Shown one piece after another: positions 25,035 to 32,216 of a DNA stretch of 47,833 bases. The notes under the pieces were generated by a model that was given only the letters and a program-made list of their open reading frames with translations, was not told where the DNA came from and did not search any database. The stretch is taken from positions 1 through 47,833 of the forward strand of contig NZ_BCYO01000028.1 of NCBI RefSeq assembly GCF_001598235.1. Direction: 5' to 3'. This DNA comes from Polaromonas jejuensis NBRC 106434. Its GTDB lineage: Bacteria > Pseudomonadota > Gammaproteobacteria > Burkholderiales > Burkholderiaceae_C. The number at the start of each line of letters is the position of its first letter. Within the stretch, counting starts at the first letter, position 1. Position numbers and translations under genes: made by a program.

Positions 25035-25127
25035 AATTTACGTGTCGACGTGTTTTTTTGAAAGCTATTTGAAAGCTATCAACCTAAAGATAGGAATGAC
25101 CCTATCGAACAAAGGGGGGAACTCCTA
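25035..25127 (-). promoter_or_regulatory. Promoter of MCO copy 2 (shared regulon architecture)
   Basis: Minus strand: TAGGAG from 25127, 23 bp to TAGGGTC from 25104, 63 bp to GTAAATT (25041-25035). Between them is an 11-bp tandem repeat (ATAGCTTTCAA twice). GATAGG and CCTATC form an inverted repeat around the TAGGGTC word. The hairpin in the leader is weaker here (5 bp). Confidence 0.7.
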
Positions 25128-25173
25128 TGGTTCAGGGTGAACGGAGCATCAGCGGCATGACGCTGCCAAGTCA

Positions 25174-25283
25174 TTATTCCGGGCGGACCAGGCGCACGCT
25201 GTATGCGCCCTCCTTGACGTCATAGCTGCCACGACCGTCACTGAAGTCAACGCCCCATGCGAAGTTGCTGTCATCGGAAAACG
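25174..25283 (-). pseudogene. 3' remnant of a DUF1566-type gene
   Basis: The last 36 or so codons of the intact gene at 28690-29325 are repeated here almost exactly: FSDDSNFAWGVDFSDGRG, then SYDVKEGAYSVRLVRPE and a stop. Upstream, similarity switches at 25283 directly to sequence that lies before the start of the intact copy (the GAAGCGGTGTTC block). About 540 bp including the start codon were therefore deleted. No product expected. Confidence 0.88.
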
Positions 25284-25327
25284 ATCTGAAGCGGTGTTCT
25301 ACGCACTTGATTCAAGGCGACAGTTTC

Positions 25328-25361
25328 AAAAAAAAAGTGCCGACAGAATATCTGCCGGCAC
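25328..25361 (-). terminator. Intrinsic terminator after the 948-residue Ig-like protein
   Basis: An 11-bp stem (GTGCCGACAGA opposite TCTGCCGGCAC, one G-U pair) with a 3-base loop. On the minus strand it is followed by nine T. It starts 18 bp past the stop of the Ig-like gene. An equivalent hairpin with a perfect stem is at 29378-29409. Confidence 0.9.
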
Positions 25362-25378
25362 CTTGGGCGCTCCCCTTT

Positions 25379-28225
25379 TTAATTCCGGATCGTCACCGGG
25401 AAACTCTGCGTGGCTCCCCCCGTCGAAACGACGCTGATGGTGCTACCAGCCGTGGGAACTATCGGCGATCCGGCCGCCCGAACCGACCAGGCCCCCGCCA
25501 CCACCGCCGCACTGCCTATGACCGGGCCCGTCGCGCTGCCCAGGCGCACAGTCACGGTGGCACCTTCGGCAGAGCTGGTGCCATTGATGCGCCATTCAGC
25601 TTTAGTGGTACGGAACTGCGCCGCGGCGACGGCAAGACTTTCAGCCGCCGTTACGGTGACATTAACGGTGCCGGTTGCAGCGCCACCGTGGCCATCGGAA
25701 ATGGCGTAGGTGAAAGTGTCGGTTCCGGCGGGTCCGGCGTTGGGGGTGTAGCGCACGCTGCTTCCAACAATCGTCACTGTGCCGCGGCTGCCTTGAGTGA
25801 CGCCGGTGATCGTTAGCGCATCCCCGTTGGCGTCAGTATCGTTTGCCAGCACGGCAATGGTCACCGAGCTGCCAACAGCGACGCTGGCGGAGTCGGCGTT
25901 GGCCACAGGCGCGAAGTTCTGCTGCGCGTTCACTGTCACGCTGACACTCGCAGAAGCGCTGCCGCCCCGACCATCGCTGATGGTGTAGGTGAAGCTGTCG
26001 GGGCCCGCATAGCCTGCTGCGGGCGTGTACCTGACCGTGATGCCATTGGTACTGACCGTCCCATGGGCCCCCTGGCTAACACCCGACACGCTCAGGACAT
26101 CGTGGTCAGGGTCGGTATCGTTGGCCAGGACTGAAATCACCACCGCAGTCTGGAAAGCCGTCGTCGCAGCATCGTTGACCGCAACCGGGTTATGGTTGGT
26201 CCCTCCTTGGGCGACCGTAAAGACCAGCTCCACATTGGGCGTTGGCACGATGGTGATGGGTGCCGGATCAACAGGAGGCCATGCCAGCAGGGATGAATTT
26301 CCGTTGAAATTTCCGGCGGCGGGCGCAACGAATCCGTTGCTGGTTCGGCTGACGCTGGCATCCACAAAAGACAGCATCCGGTTGCGCGTATCTGACAACT
26401 GATTCGCCGTAAAGTTGCTGTCGCCATAAGTGCCGGCGGGAAAGCCGAGGAACGGTGGATTGGCAGGGGCCTGCAAGCGGGGGTCAAAGCCCTCGAACGG
26501 GAACGGGTCAAGCGGCTGGGGCGTGCTCTCGCAGCTGCCATTGCAGCCGCCGGGACTCAGGCGGCGATCCAGGTTCCAGGGAATGCCCGAGAAACTGAAG
26601 GCCGTATTCGTCCGGGCAATGTTGATCTCAAAGAAATTGGGAATGTCAATGCCACCCAGACCGATGCCGAAGGGGAACAAATACTGGCCGTTGGTCGCCA
26701 CGGCGCCGCTCACATCCAGCGTTGTCAGTGTGGGGTCTGCCAACTTGCGCCCGGTGCGCGCCTGTATCTCATGCGGCAGAGGACTCAGTATGCCCACCAT
26801 TTCGGTGATGTTGCCCTCAGCACTGCCGCCCGCCGGGCAGATGTTAAGACCCGCCAGGCGGGGATCTGCGCGCAAGTGGGCACAGGGGTTCAGGCGAGCC
26901 TTGGCACCGACGCCAAAATCCACGTCATGACGGATGCGAAAGATGTCGCCTCCACCCGCAACAATGCCCTGCCCGGTACAGGTGCTCGCGCCCGCCGCAA
27001 TATCACAGCCAACCGTGCTGGCCAATGGAAATTCATGCTTGGCGTTGGCAACCGGGTCGTAGTGGATGGACCAGATCACCACGTCAGCAGGTGCGACCGT
27101 CGAAAAACCGATGAACAGGCTGCGAACGCGCTGGTTCTGAAAGCCGGGGGCGTCAATAAATACTTCATCGGGGAAGATGTAGTCGGGCTGACCCGCAACC
27201 AGTTTGGTGGTCAGCGCCATGGCGTTTTTGGTCGTGTGGGATGACAGGAAGTGCACGCCGTTCACCGTCTCGAAGTTGCCCTCGGCGGTGATGCTGTCAC
27301 CCAGCATGATGGGCGCCATGCGGCGGGAGTCATCCACGGGCTGCCCGCCGCTGATGGTTCGGTTGGTGACCGGGCATAAGAGATCGCCAGTGCCGTCAGC
27401 CGCAGCCTGCGTACTGGGTTGCGCCGCCATCACGGGTGCGGAAGCCAGGCCAGGGAAGGGACGCGCCACCGTGCTGGGAATGCACAGTGGATAACCCGTG
27501 ACAAAAACACTGGTGTAATTGTCTGGGTCCAGGGTAAAGCGCGGATCAGCGCTGCAGTTGCTGGAGCCGGTGGCGCATCCGGTCCCCGACTGAATGGTGT
27601 GGCGTGCGCTGGGATCATTCAAGCGCACCATGATGCCGGCGGACGCGTCACCCACATTGCCATTGAGCCGGAAATACCCTTCGTCGTAGTTGATGTAAGT
27701 CACGGCACCGCTGACCGACTCAACCCCCTTTTCGATGAACACATCACCCGCAATGACATTGCCACCGTTGGTACGGTTGGCGGCAACGGTCACCATGGCG
27801 CCAACGCCGCTGGTGTTACAGCTGTCGCCTTTGGCCAGCCCACTCTGGCCAAGACTGACACAGGCTGCCGGGGCCTGCTCAAAAAGCTGTTTCAGCGTCA
27901 GACGATTAGCCGGCAAATCCATCAGCAAATTGCGCGGGAGAATGATGTTTTGACCACCCACCACCATGGTGCCGCCAGACCAGTGATCTGTCGGATTGTT
28001 CAGGGTCAGGCTTTGAATCTCACCATCGATAGGTGCGGTCACCGCCGCCTGAACACCCGTGCCAGACAGACCCAACAGACCGAGCAAGCCCAGCGTGGAA
28101 ACAAGCCTGGCACACGCGGTATAGAGCCTCCTCGATACAGCTACCTTGAAAATTGGCGCTCCTCGCGTCCTGCCTGTGCGCCTGCTCGATTGGCTTGCAG
28201 CGCCTGTGATTAGGTTATCAGACAT
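25379..28225 (-). CDS. Exported protein with two cadherin/Ig-like repeats, paralogue of the 789-residue protein
   Basis: 948 residues. Long n-region, then a hydrophobic segment (LVSTLGLLGLLGLSG) and signal cleavage near VQA-AVT (residue 60). The N-terminal two thirds share ordered blocks with the protein at 17983-20352: GGTMVVGGQNIILP, NVIAGDVFI, VRLNDPSARHTIQ, DPRFTLDPDNYTSVF, GYPLCIPSTV. Two Big_9/cadherin-like repeats follow at roughly 665-850, each with AVLANDTD...LTITGV and an SFTYTISDG-type strand. The last 95 residues (FRTTKAEWRINGTSS to the end) form a C-terminal cap. Start MSDNLITG was chosen for the GGGAGGGAG just upstream. Adhesive or scaffold role outside the cell is inferred; no enzyme motif seen. 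Confidence 0.82.
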   Translation of the reverse strand: MSDNLITGAASQSSRRTGRTRGAPIFKVAVSRRLYTACARLVSTLGLLGLLGLSGTGVQAAVTAPIDGEIQSLTLNNPTDHWSGGTMVVGGQNIILPRNLLMDLPANRLTLKQLFEQAPAACVSLGQSGLAKGDSCNTSGVGAMVTVAANRTNGGNVIAGDVFIEKGVESVSGAVTYINYDEGYFRLNGNVGDASAGIMVRLNDPSARHTIQSGTGCATGSSNCSADPRFTLDPDNYTSVFVTGYPLCIPSTVARPFPGLASAPVMAAQPSTQAAADGTGDLLCPVTNRTISGGQPVDDSRRMAPIMLGDSITAEGNFETVNGVHFLSSHTTKNAMALTTKLVAGQPDYIFPDEVFIDAPGFQNQRVRSLFIGFSTVAPADVVIWSIHYDPVANAKHEFPLASTVGCDIAAGASTCTGQGIVAGGGDIFRIRHDVDFGVGAKARLNPCAHLRADPRLAGLNICPAGGSAEGNITEMVGILSPLPHEIQARTGRKLADPTLTTLDVSGAVATNGQYLFPFGIGLGGIDIPNFFEINIARTNTAFSFSGIPWNLDRRLSPGGCNGSCESTPQPLDPFPFEGFDPRLQAPANPPFLGFPAGTYGDSNFTANQLSDTRNRMLSFVDASVSRTSNGFVAPAAGNFNGNSSLLAWPPVDPAPITIVPTPNVELVFTVAQGGTNHNPVAVNDAATTAFQTAVVISVLANDTDPDHDVLSVSGVSQGAHGTVSTNGITVRYTPAAGYAGPDSFTYTISDGRGGSASASVSVTVNAQQNFAPVANADSASVAVGSSVTIAVLANDTDANGDALTITGVTQGSRGTVTIVGSSVRYTPNAGPAGTDTFTYAISDGHGGAATGTVNVTVTAAESLAVAAAQFRTTKAEWRINGTSSAEGATVTVRLGSATGPVIGSAAVVAGAWSVRAAGSPIVPTAGSTISVVSTGGATQSFPVTIRN

Positions 28226-28257
28226 GGCTCCCTCCCAAATAAACTCGTTAATGAAAT

Positions 28258-28485
28258 TCACACACTCATGCTCAAGATCACGTCCTTGATCATCTTGGGC
28301 GTTGAAAGCGCTGGCAGATCCCCACCGCCCCCAGACCCGCTGCCACCACTTTTGCCGTCGTCACCTTTGGCTGCGAAATCGCTCAGTTGGATCAGCAGCG
28401 AACCGGCACCTGCCGCCGCGGCGCCGTGCTTGAATGCTTCACGCCTTCCCGCGACAGGAACACGTAAATCCTTGGGCTTGAGCAT
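28258..28485 (-). pseudogene. Chimeric reading frame: MCO Tat signal fused to SCO C-terminus
   Basis: 75 codons. The first 58 or so match the N-terminus of MCO copy 1 (MLKPKDLRVPVAGRREAFKH, Ala-rich h-region, Gly/Ser linker, GGDLP). The last 17 (ALSTPKMIKDVILSMSV) match the C-terminus of the SCO gene at 29553 except for Val replacing Ala. The fusion arose by in-frame loss of most of an MCO and an SCO gene. It keeps a complete promoter (28551-28643), the AGGGGTG ribosome site and an intact frame. It may therefore still be translated and exported as a short peptide 32 bp ahead of the Ig-like gene. Confidence 0.85.
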
Positions 28486-28550
28486 TTCGACACCCCTTTT
28501 AAAACCGGCTTGAAACCAACTCACATCCGAATGGATGCCAGTGAGTTGTT

Positions 28551-28643
28551 ACTCTAGGTGTCGACGTGTTTTTTTGAAAGCTATTTGAAAGCTATTGACC
28601 TAAAGATAGGAATGACCCTATCGAACAAAGAGGGGAACCCCCA
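28551..28643 (-). promoter_or_regulatory. Promoter of the chimeric frame and Ig-like gene (shared regulon architecture)
   Basis: Minus strand: TGGGGG from 28643 (in place of TAGGGG), 23 bp to TAGGGTC from 28620, 63 bp to CTAGAGT (28557-28551). It carries the same 11-bp tandem repeat as the MCO copy 2 promoter. A bulged hairpin (AACTCAC/GTGAGTT with inner CATCC/GGATG, 28518-28547) lies at the predicted transcript start. Confidence 0.7.
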
Positions 28644-28689
28644 TGCTTCAGGGTGAACGGAGCATCAGCGGCATGACGCCGCACAAGCA

Positions 28690-29325
28690 TTATTCCGGGC
28701 GGACCAGGCGCACGCTGTAAGCGCCGTCCTTGACGTCATAGCTGCCACGACCGTCGCTGAAGTCAACGCCCCATGCGAAGTTGCTGTCATCGGAAAACGT
28801 GGAGGCCGACCAATAAAAATTGGCGCGCGTTCCAGGAAACCACACGGTGTTGATGGCTGGGTTGCGGCAGGCCTGCTCCGTCAGGTTAAACAGCTCTTTG
28901 TGCGTGGGTAAGCGCCATGCCTGGGCGGAGGCTACGGTGGAGGAAGCAGAAGACGATGTAGCGGCTGCGGAGGCGGAGGCCAACGCGGCATCGCTTGGGT
29001 TGATGCCGGTTTCCGCGGCGCTTGCCAGCGCCTGCGCCTTGACCCATGTATAGGTGGCAGCACTGCCCAGGCAGGTTTTTCCGTTCCAGCGTTGGCCCAT
29101 GCTGCAACGCTGCCAGATCAGCATGGTCACGTTGTCCTTGACCTCAGCGCCACCATTGACGGCGCTGTAGCGGCTGTCCGGCGCTGTGAGTGCCGCATTC
29201 GGGTTGCAAGTCTGGGTCTGGGACCATCCAGAAACATGCGCAGTCGTCAGCAGTGCAAGCAGAAAGACGGTGAGGCTGCCTGAATTTTTGAAACATCCAT
29301 TTGTCACAAAACAATCCTTTGCCAT
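28690..29325 (-). CDS. Exported DUF1566 (Lcl C-terminal-like) protein
   Basis: 211 residues. Signal peptide LTVFLLALLTTAHVSG near 19-34. The family core is clear: MLIWQRCSMGQRWNG, WRLPTHKELFNLTEQACRNPAIN, FYWSASTFSDDSNFAWGVDF, and SVRLVRPE at the end. An Ala/Ser-only stretch (about residues 108-130) is inserted before WRLPT and looks like a low-complexity expansion. The fold is often found in surface or fimbrial proteins; function is unknown. It is downstream of a terminator and no clear ribosome site was seen, so expression may need its own weak promoter. Confidence 0.82.
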   Translation of the reverse strand: MAKDCFVTNGCFKNSGSLTVFLLALLTTAHVSGWSQTQTCNPNAALTAPDSRYSAVNGGAEVKDNVTMLIWQRCSMGQRWNGKTCLGSAATYTWVKAQALASAAETGINPSDAALASASAAATSSSASSTVASAQAWRLPTHKELFNLTEQACRNPAINTVWFPGTRANFYWSASTFSDDSNFAWGVDFSDGRGSYDVKDGAYSVRLVRPE

Positions 29326-29377
29326 CCATAGACATCTGAAGCGGTGTTCAACGCACGTGATTCAAGGCGACAGTTTC

Positions 29378-29409
29378 AAAAAAAGTGCCGACAGAACATC
29401 TGTCGGCAC
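29378..29409 (-). terminator. Intrinsic terminator, second copy
   Basis: Perfect 11-bp stem (GTGCCGACAGA/TCTGTCGGCAC), 3-base loop, followed on the minus strand by seven T. It is homologous to 25328-25361 and follows the Ig-like gene remnant. It would stop transcripts from the MCO copy 3-SCO unit before DUF1566. Confidence 0.88.
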
Positions 29410-29424
29410 CTTGGGCGCTCCCCT

Positions 29425-29519
29425 TTAATTCCGGATCATCACCGGGAAACTCTGCGTGGCTCCCCCCGTCGAAACGACGCAGATGGGACTGCCCGCCGTG
29501 GGGTTATGCGATCAGACAT
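29425..29519 (-). pseudogene. Remnant of an Ig-like gene: start joined to end
   Basis: An ATG with the opening MSD matches the start of the 948-residue protein. After about 14 bases the sequence jumps to the last 25 codons (PTAGSPICVVSTGGATQ, then SFPVMIRN and TAA), in a different frame. Upstream sequence to the SCO stop also matches the region before the intact gene. About 2.7 kb has been lost. The ATG frame ends early and no functional product is expected. Confidence 0.87.
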
Positions 29520-29552
29520 GCTCACCCCTCCCCATAAACTCATTATTGGAAT

Positions 29553-30146
29553 TTACACACTCATGCTCAAGATCGCGTCCTTGATCATCTTGGGTGTGGA
29601 AAGCGCTGGCATCATGCACCAGCGGTCGTAAGCGTCGTTACCAATGCGCAGCATCCCGGTATGCGTTGATTTATCGGCGTCTTTTTTCTCGTCCAGGTCA
29701 TAAAACCCCAACCTGCGCCGAATAATCTCGGTGTCTTTGGGTGTGCCCGTCAAGAACGTCCAGCCAGGCTTCACACCAAACGCTTTGGCATATGCGTTCA
29801 AAGTTTTGGGGGTATCGTGCTCGGGCAGCAGCGTGATCGAATACATGAATATGTCTTTGCCCACGCGTTTTCCCAAGGCCTCTTGCACCCGCAGCAAATT
29901 GGCGGTCATGTTGGGGCAGATGCCGTCGGAGCAAACTTCCAGCATCATGTTGATGACGACCAGCTTCCCTCTTATCAGATCGTCATAAAACTTGACCTTT
30001 TTACCCTCATGCGTCTGAAAAATGGCGTTGGAAAAATAGCCTGCCCGTTGCCCGGTGCCAGAGGAAGTTTGCATTCCGGTGGCTGCAAAGACCGGGCTCA
30101 AGGCGACTCCGCCAAAGCCTGTGAGCAATGTACGTCTGCTGGTCAT
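29553..30146 (-). CDS. SCO1/SenC-like copper chaperone, Tat-type signal
   Basis: 197 residues, thioredoxin-fold SCO family, expected to bind copper in the periplasm and load it into a cuproenzyme. The signal TSRRTLLTGFGGVALSPVFA is twin-arginine-like. The copper site is unusual: Cys72 and Cys77 are spaced CSDGIC (CX4C) where SCO proteins normally have CX3C. The third ligand, His162 in STHTGMLRIGN, is present. It lies 66 bp behind MCO copy 3 on the same strand, so metallation of the MCOs is the obvious inferred job. Its last 17 residues reappear in the chimeric frame at 28258. Confidence 0.85.
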   Translation of the reverse strand: MTSRRTLLTGFGGVALSPVFAATGMQTSSGTGQRAGYFSNAIFQTHEGKKVKFYDDLIRGKLVVINMMLEVCSDGICPNMTANLLRVQEALGKRVGKDIFMYSITLLPEHDTPKTLNAYAKAFGVKPGWTFLTGTPKDTEIIRRRLGFYDLDEKKDADKSTHTGMLRIGNDAYDRWCMMPALSTPKMIKDAILSMSV

Positions 30147-30212
30147 GATGATGTTCTCCGGTTGTGAATATGAGAGATCGGCTCAAAGTCATGCATCGAC
30201 AAGGCAGTGCTC

Positions 30213-31964
30213 TCACGGAGGCACAATGTCCCAGCGAATCATCATGGCGTGGTCTTCGTGGACCAGGTTATGGCAGTGCATCATGTACTTGCCCTCGAAG
30301 TCCCTGAAGCGCAGGAACACATGCACTTCGTGGCCTGGGCCCAGCACATACACGTCCTTGCGACCCGCCTCGTGGGGCTCGGGCGGCTTGCCGTTGCGCG
30401 ACAGGATGCGGCCCTCCTCAAAGTGAATGTGGACCGGGTGCGACCAGCCGCCCCCGCCCTTCAACACCCATATTTCGGCCGTGTTGCGCTTGGGCTTTGC
30501 CGTGGCGGTCAGCACGTCAAACAGCTTGCCGTTCACTGTCCAGCCGCCGTTGGCGTTAGCGAACTCAAAGCGCCGGGTGGTGACGACTTCCGCCAGGTTG
30601 ATGGGGGGCAGCTCGCGCAGCCTGGCGGGCACGCGGCTGTTGTCGGGGCTGGCCGGCAGGTCACCCACATCGAAACGCAGGATTGGCGTGCCCTGGCCCA
30701 GTATCTTGCCGCTCGGGCCTCGGCCGTTGACCTGCTCCAGCTTGTTCACGATGAACAGCTGGGCGCCCTTGGGGTACCTGGCGAAGTCGATCACGATGTC
30801 GGCGCGCTCGGCCACCCCCAGGCGGACCTTGCTCATGGTCAGCGGGGCCGGCAGCAGGTTGCCGTCGTTGGCAATGTACTGGAAGGGCTGGTCAACGCCG
30901 TTGTAGCTGAGGTAGAACTCATAAAAGCGCGACGGACCACCATCGAGCAGACGGAAGCGGTACTTGCGACGCTCGACCTGGAAGAAAGGCTGAATCTTGC
31001 CGTTGACGCAGAACTTGTCGCCCAGAATGCCATCAACCTCAAACTGGTTGAAGAACAGGAAGCCGTTGAGATCGAACTGCTTGTCCTGGAACACCAGCGG
31101 AATGTCATATTTGCCGACGCCGCTGGGCAGGCGCAGCGCCTTGGGGTTGGGGTCGTTTTCATTGCCCGAGTCGAGTTCATCGAACAGCAAATAAAACCCC
31201 GTCAGGCCCTTGTACACATTGGGTCCGGTGAAGTCGATGCGGTGGTCGTGGTACCACAAGGTGCCCAGCGCTTCGCGTGGATCGCCTTCAGTTTCGTGAT
31301 ACGCGTCATATCCCGCGTAGCAATTGATGTAATGGTGGTCCTTGTACGCGCCTGGTCCGGTCATGGTGGGGCCAAACTTGGTGCGGCTGTAGTAGTCGCC
31401 GGTGAAGCCATCGCTCTCCGAACCGTCATGCAGGTTGTGCAGATGGGTGCTGATCTCGGGCGAGCCAAAACCTATGCTGTTGGCGGGCAGGTCGTTGTAG
31501 ATGCGCACCATGATGGGCTCGCCGTAGCGGGCCTCGAAAGTGGGCCCAGGCAATATCCCGTCATAGCCCCAGATGTTCTGCGTGGGCAGTTGAGGGTGGA
31601 AGGAATGCTTGTCCTGCCTGACATGCATCTCGTAGAACTTCCTGGTTTCGGGAAAAAAATCTCCCCAGCGCTGATGCTTGGGACGTCCGCACTCACCGGG
31701 AGCAAGAGTCTCCTGCGGCGCGGGATCAAGCGCTGCCACGGGCTGCTTGGGCAGATACACCGGCAGCGGCACCATGAAAGGCGTGGTCGCTGGCGAGGGC
31801 GGCAGAGTGCCACCGCCCCCACCGCCGCTACTTGTTCCACCATCCTTGGCCGTGACGTCACTCAGTTGGGTCAACAGCAAACCAGCACCTGCCGCAGCCG
31901 CACCGTACTTGAATACTTGACGCCTTCCCGACACAGGAACACGCAAATCCTCGGACTTGGACAT
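30213..31964 (-). CDS. Tat-exported multicopper oxidase (MCO), copy 3
   Basis: 583 residues, near-identical to copy 2 over most of its length, including long identical DNA stretches in the middle, so duplication or gene conversion is recent. Tat motif GRRQVFKYGAAAAGAG; copper motifs HLHNLH, YHDHR, HPVHIH and HCHNLVHEDHAMM complete. Differences from copy 2 cluster in the N-terminal linker and near the last copper motifs (LGPGHEVHVF for LAPNDEVRVF), which may tune substrate access. GGGGGTG lies upstream of the ATG. It is the only MCO still followed by its SCO gene, and the gspB end lies beyond its promoter. Confidence 0.93.
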   Translation of the reverse strand: MSKSEDLRVPVSGRRQVFKYGAAAAGAGLLLTQLSDVTAKDGGTSSGGGGGGTLPPSPATTPFMVPLPVYLPKQPVAALDPAPQETLAPGECGRPKHQRWGDFFPETRKFYEMHVRQDKHSFHPQLPTQNIWGYDGILPGPTFEARYGEPIMVRIYNDLPANSIGFGSPEISTHLHNLHDGSESDGFTGDYYSRTKFGPTMTGPGAYKDHHYINCYAGYDAYHETEGDPREALGTLWYHDHRIDFTGPNVYKGLTGFYLLFDELDSGNENDPNPKALRLPSGVGKYDIPLVFQDKQFDLNGFLFFNQFEVDGILGDKFCVNGKIQPFFQVERRKYRFRLLDGGPSRFYEFYLSYNGVDQPFQYIANDGNLLPAPLTMSKVRLGVAERADIVIDFARYPKGAQLFIVNKLEQVNGRGPSGKILGQGTPILRFDVGDLPASPDNSRVPARLRELPPINLAEVVTTRRFEFANANGGWTVNGKLFDVLTATAKPKRNTAEIWVLKGGGGWSHPVHIHFEEGRILSRNGKPPEPHEAGRKDVYVLGPGHEVHVFLRFRDFEGKYMMHCHNLVHEDHAMMIRWDIVPP

Positions 31965-32024
31965 TCGACACCCCCGTAAGAAACTGTTTTGAACTCACAT
32001 CCGCCTTGATGCGAGCAGGCTGTT

Positions 32025-32117
32025 ACTCTAGGTGTCGATTTGTATTTTTAAAAGTGAATTGCAGCCCGTTTGGCCAAAGATAGGAATCACCCTATCGAAA
32101 AAAGGTGAGCGCCCCTA
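32025..32117 (-). promoter_or_regulatory. Promoter of the MCO copy 3-SCO operon (shared regulon architecture)
   Basis: Minus strand: TAGGGG from 32117, 23 bp to TAGGGTG from 32094, 63 bp to CTAGAGT (32031-32025). GATAGG and CCTATC flank the TAGGGTG word as an inverted repeat. The leader hairpin CTCGCAT/ATGTGAG (31994-32015) keeps pairing through a G-U change relative to MCO copy 1. Confidence 0.73.
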
Positions 32118-32216
32118 CCGTGTCTGGGCAAAGGTTCTCGCACGAGGCGGCCAGGAGGGATACGCCAATGCCAAGGGCAGAGGTGTGGCGATGTGGAGGT
32201 TGGCGGGCGCAGCCGC

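Larger units (their letters stand above)
25128..28643 (-). repeat. Tandem unit copy B: [promoter-MCO::SCO chimera-Ig-like-terminator-DUF1566 remnant]
   Basis: Same order as copy A, starting 3.5 kb further left. The promoter, Ig-like gene and terminator are intact. MCO and SCO are fused into a 75-codon frame, and DUF1566 is cut to its last 36 codons. Confidence 0.85.
28644..32117 (-). repeat. Tandem unit copy A: [promoter-MCO-SCO-Ig-like remnant-terminator-DUF1566]
   Basis: Transcribed leftward. It retains MCO copy 3, SCO, the terminator and DUF1566 intact; the Ig-like gene is reduced to 95 bp. Its 3' flank, the DUF1566 end plus about 45 bp, matches 25131-25283 of copy B base for base apart from scattered changes. 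Confidence 0.85.

Noticed and set aside
23259..25061. Long plus-strand open frames opposite MCO copies 2 and 3 (second one 30207-31979)
   Set aside because: They look conserved with each other only because the MCO genes on the other strand are near-identical. No ribosome site, signal or domain.
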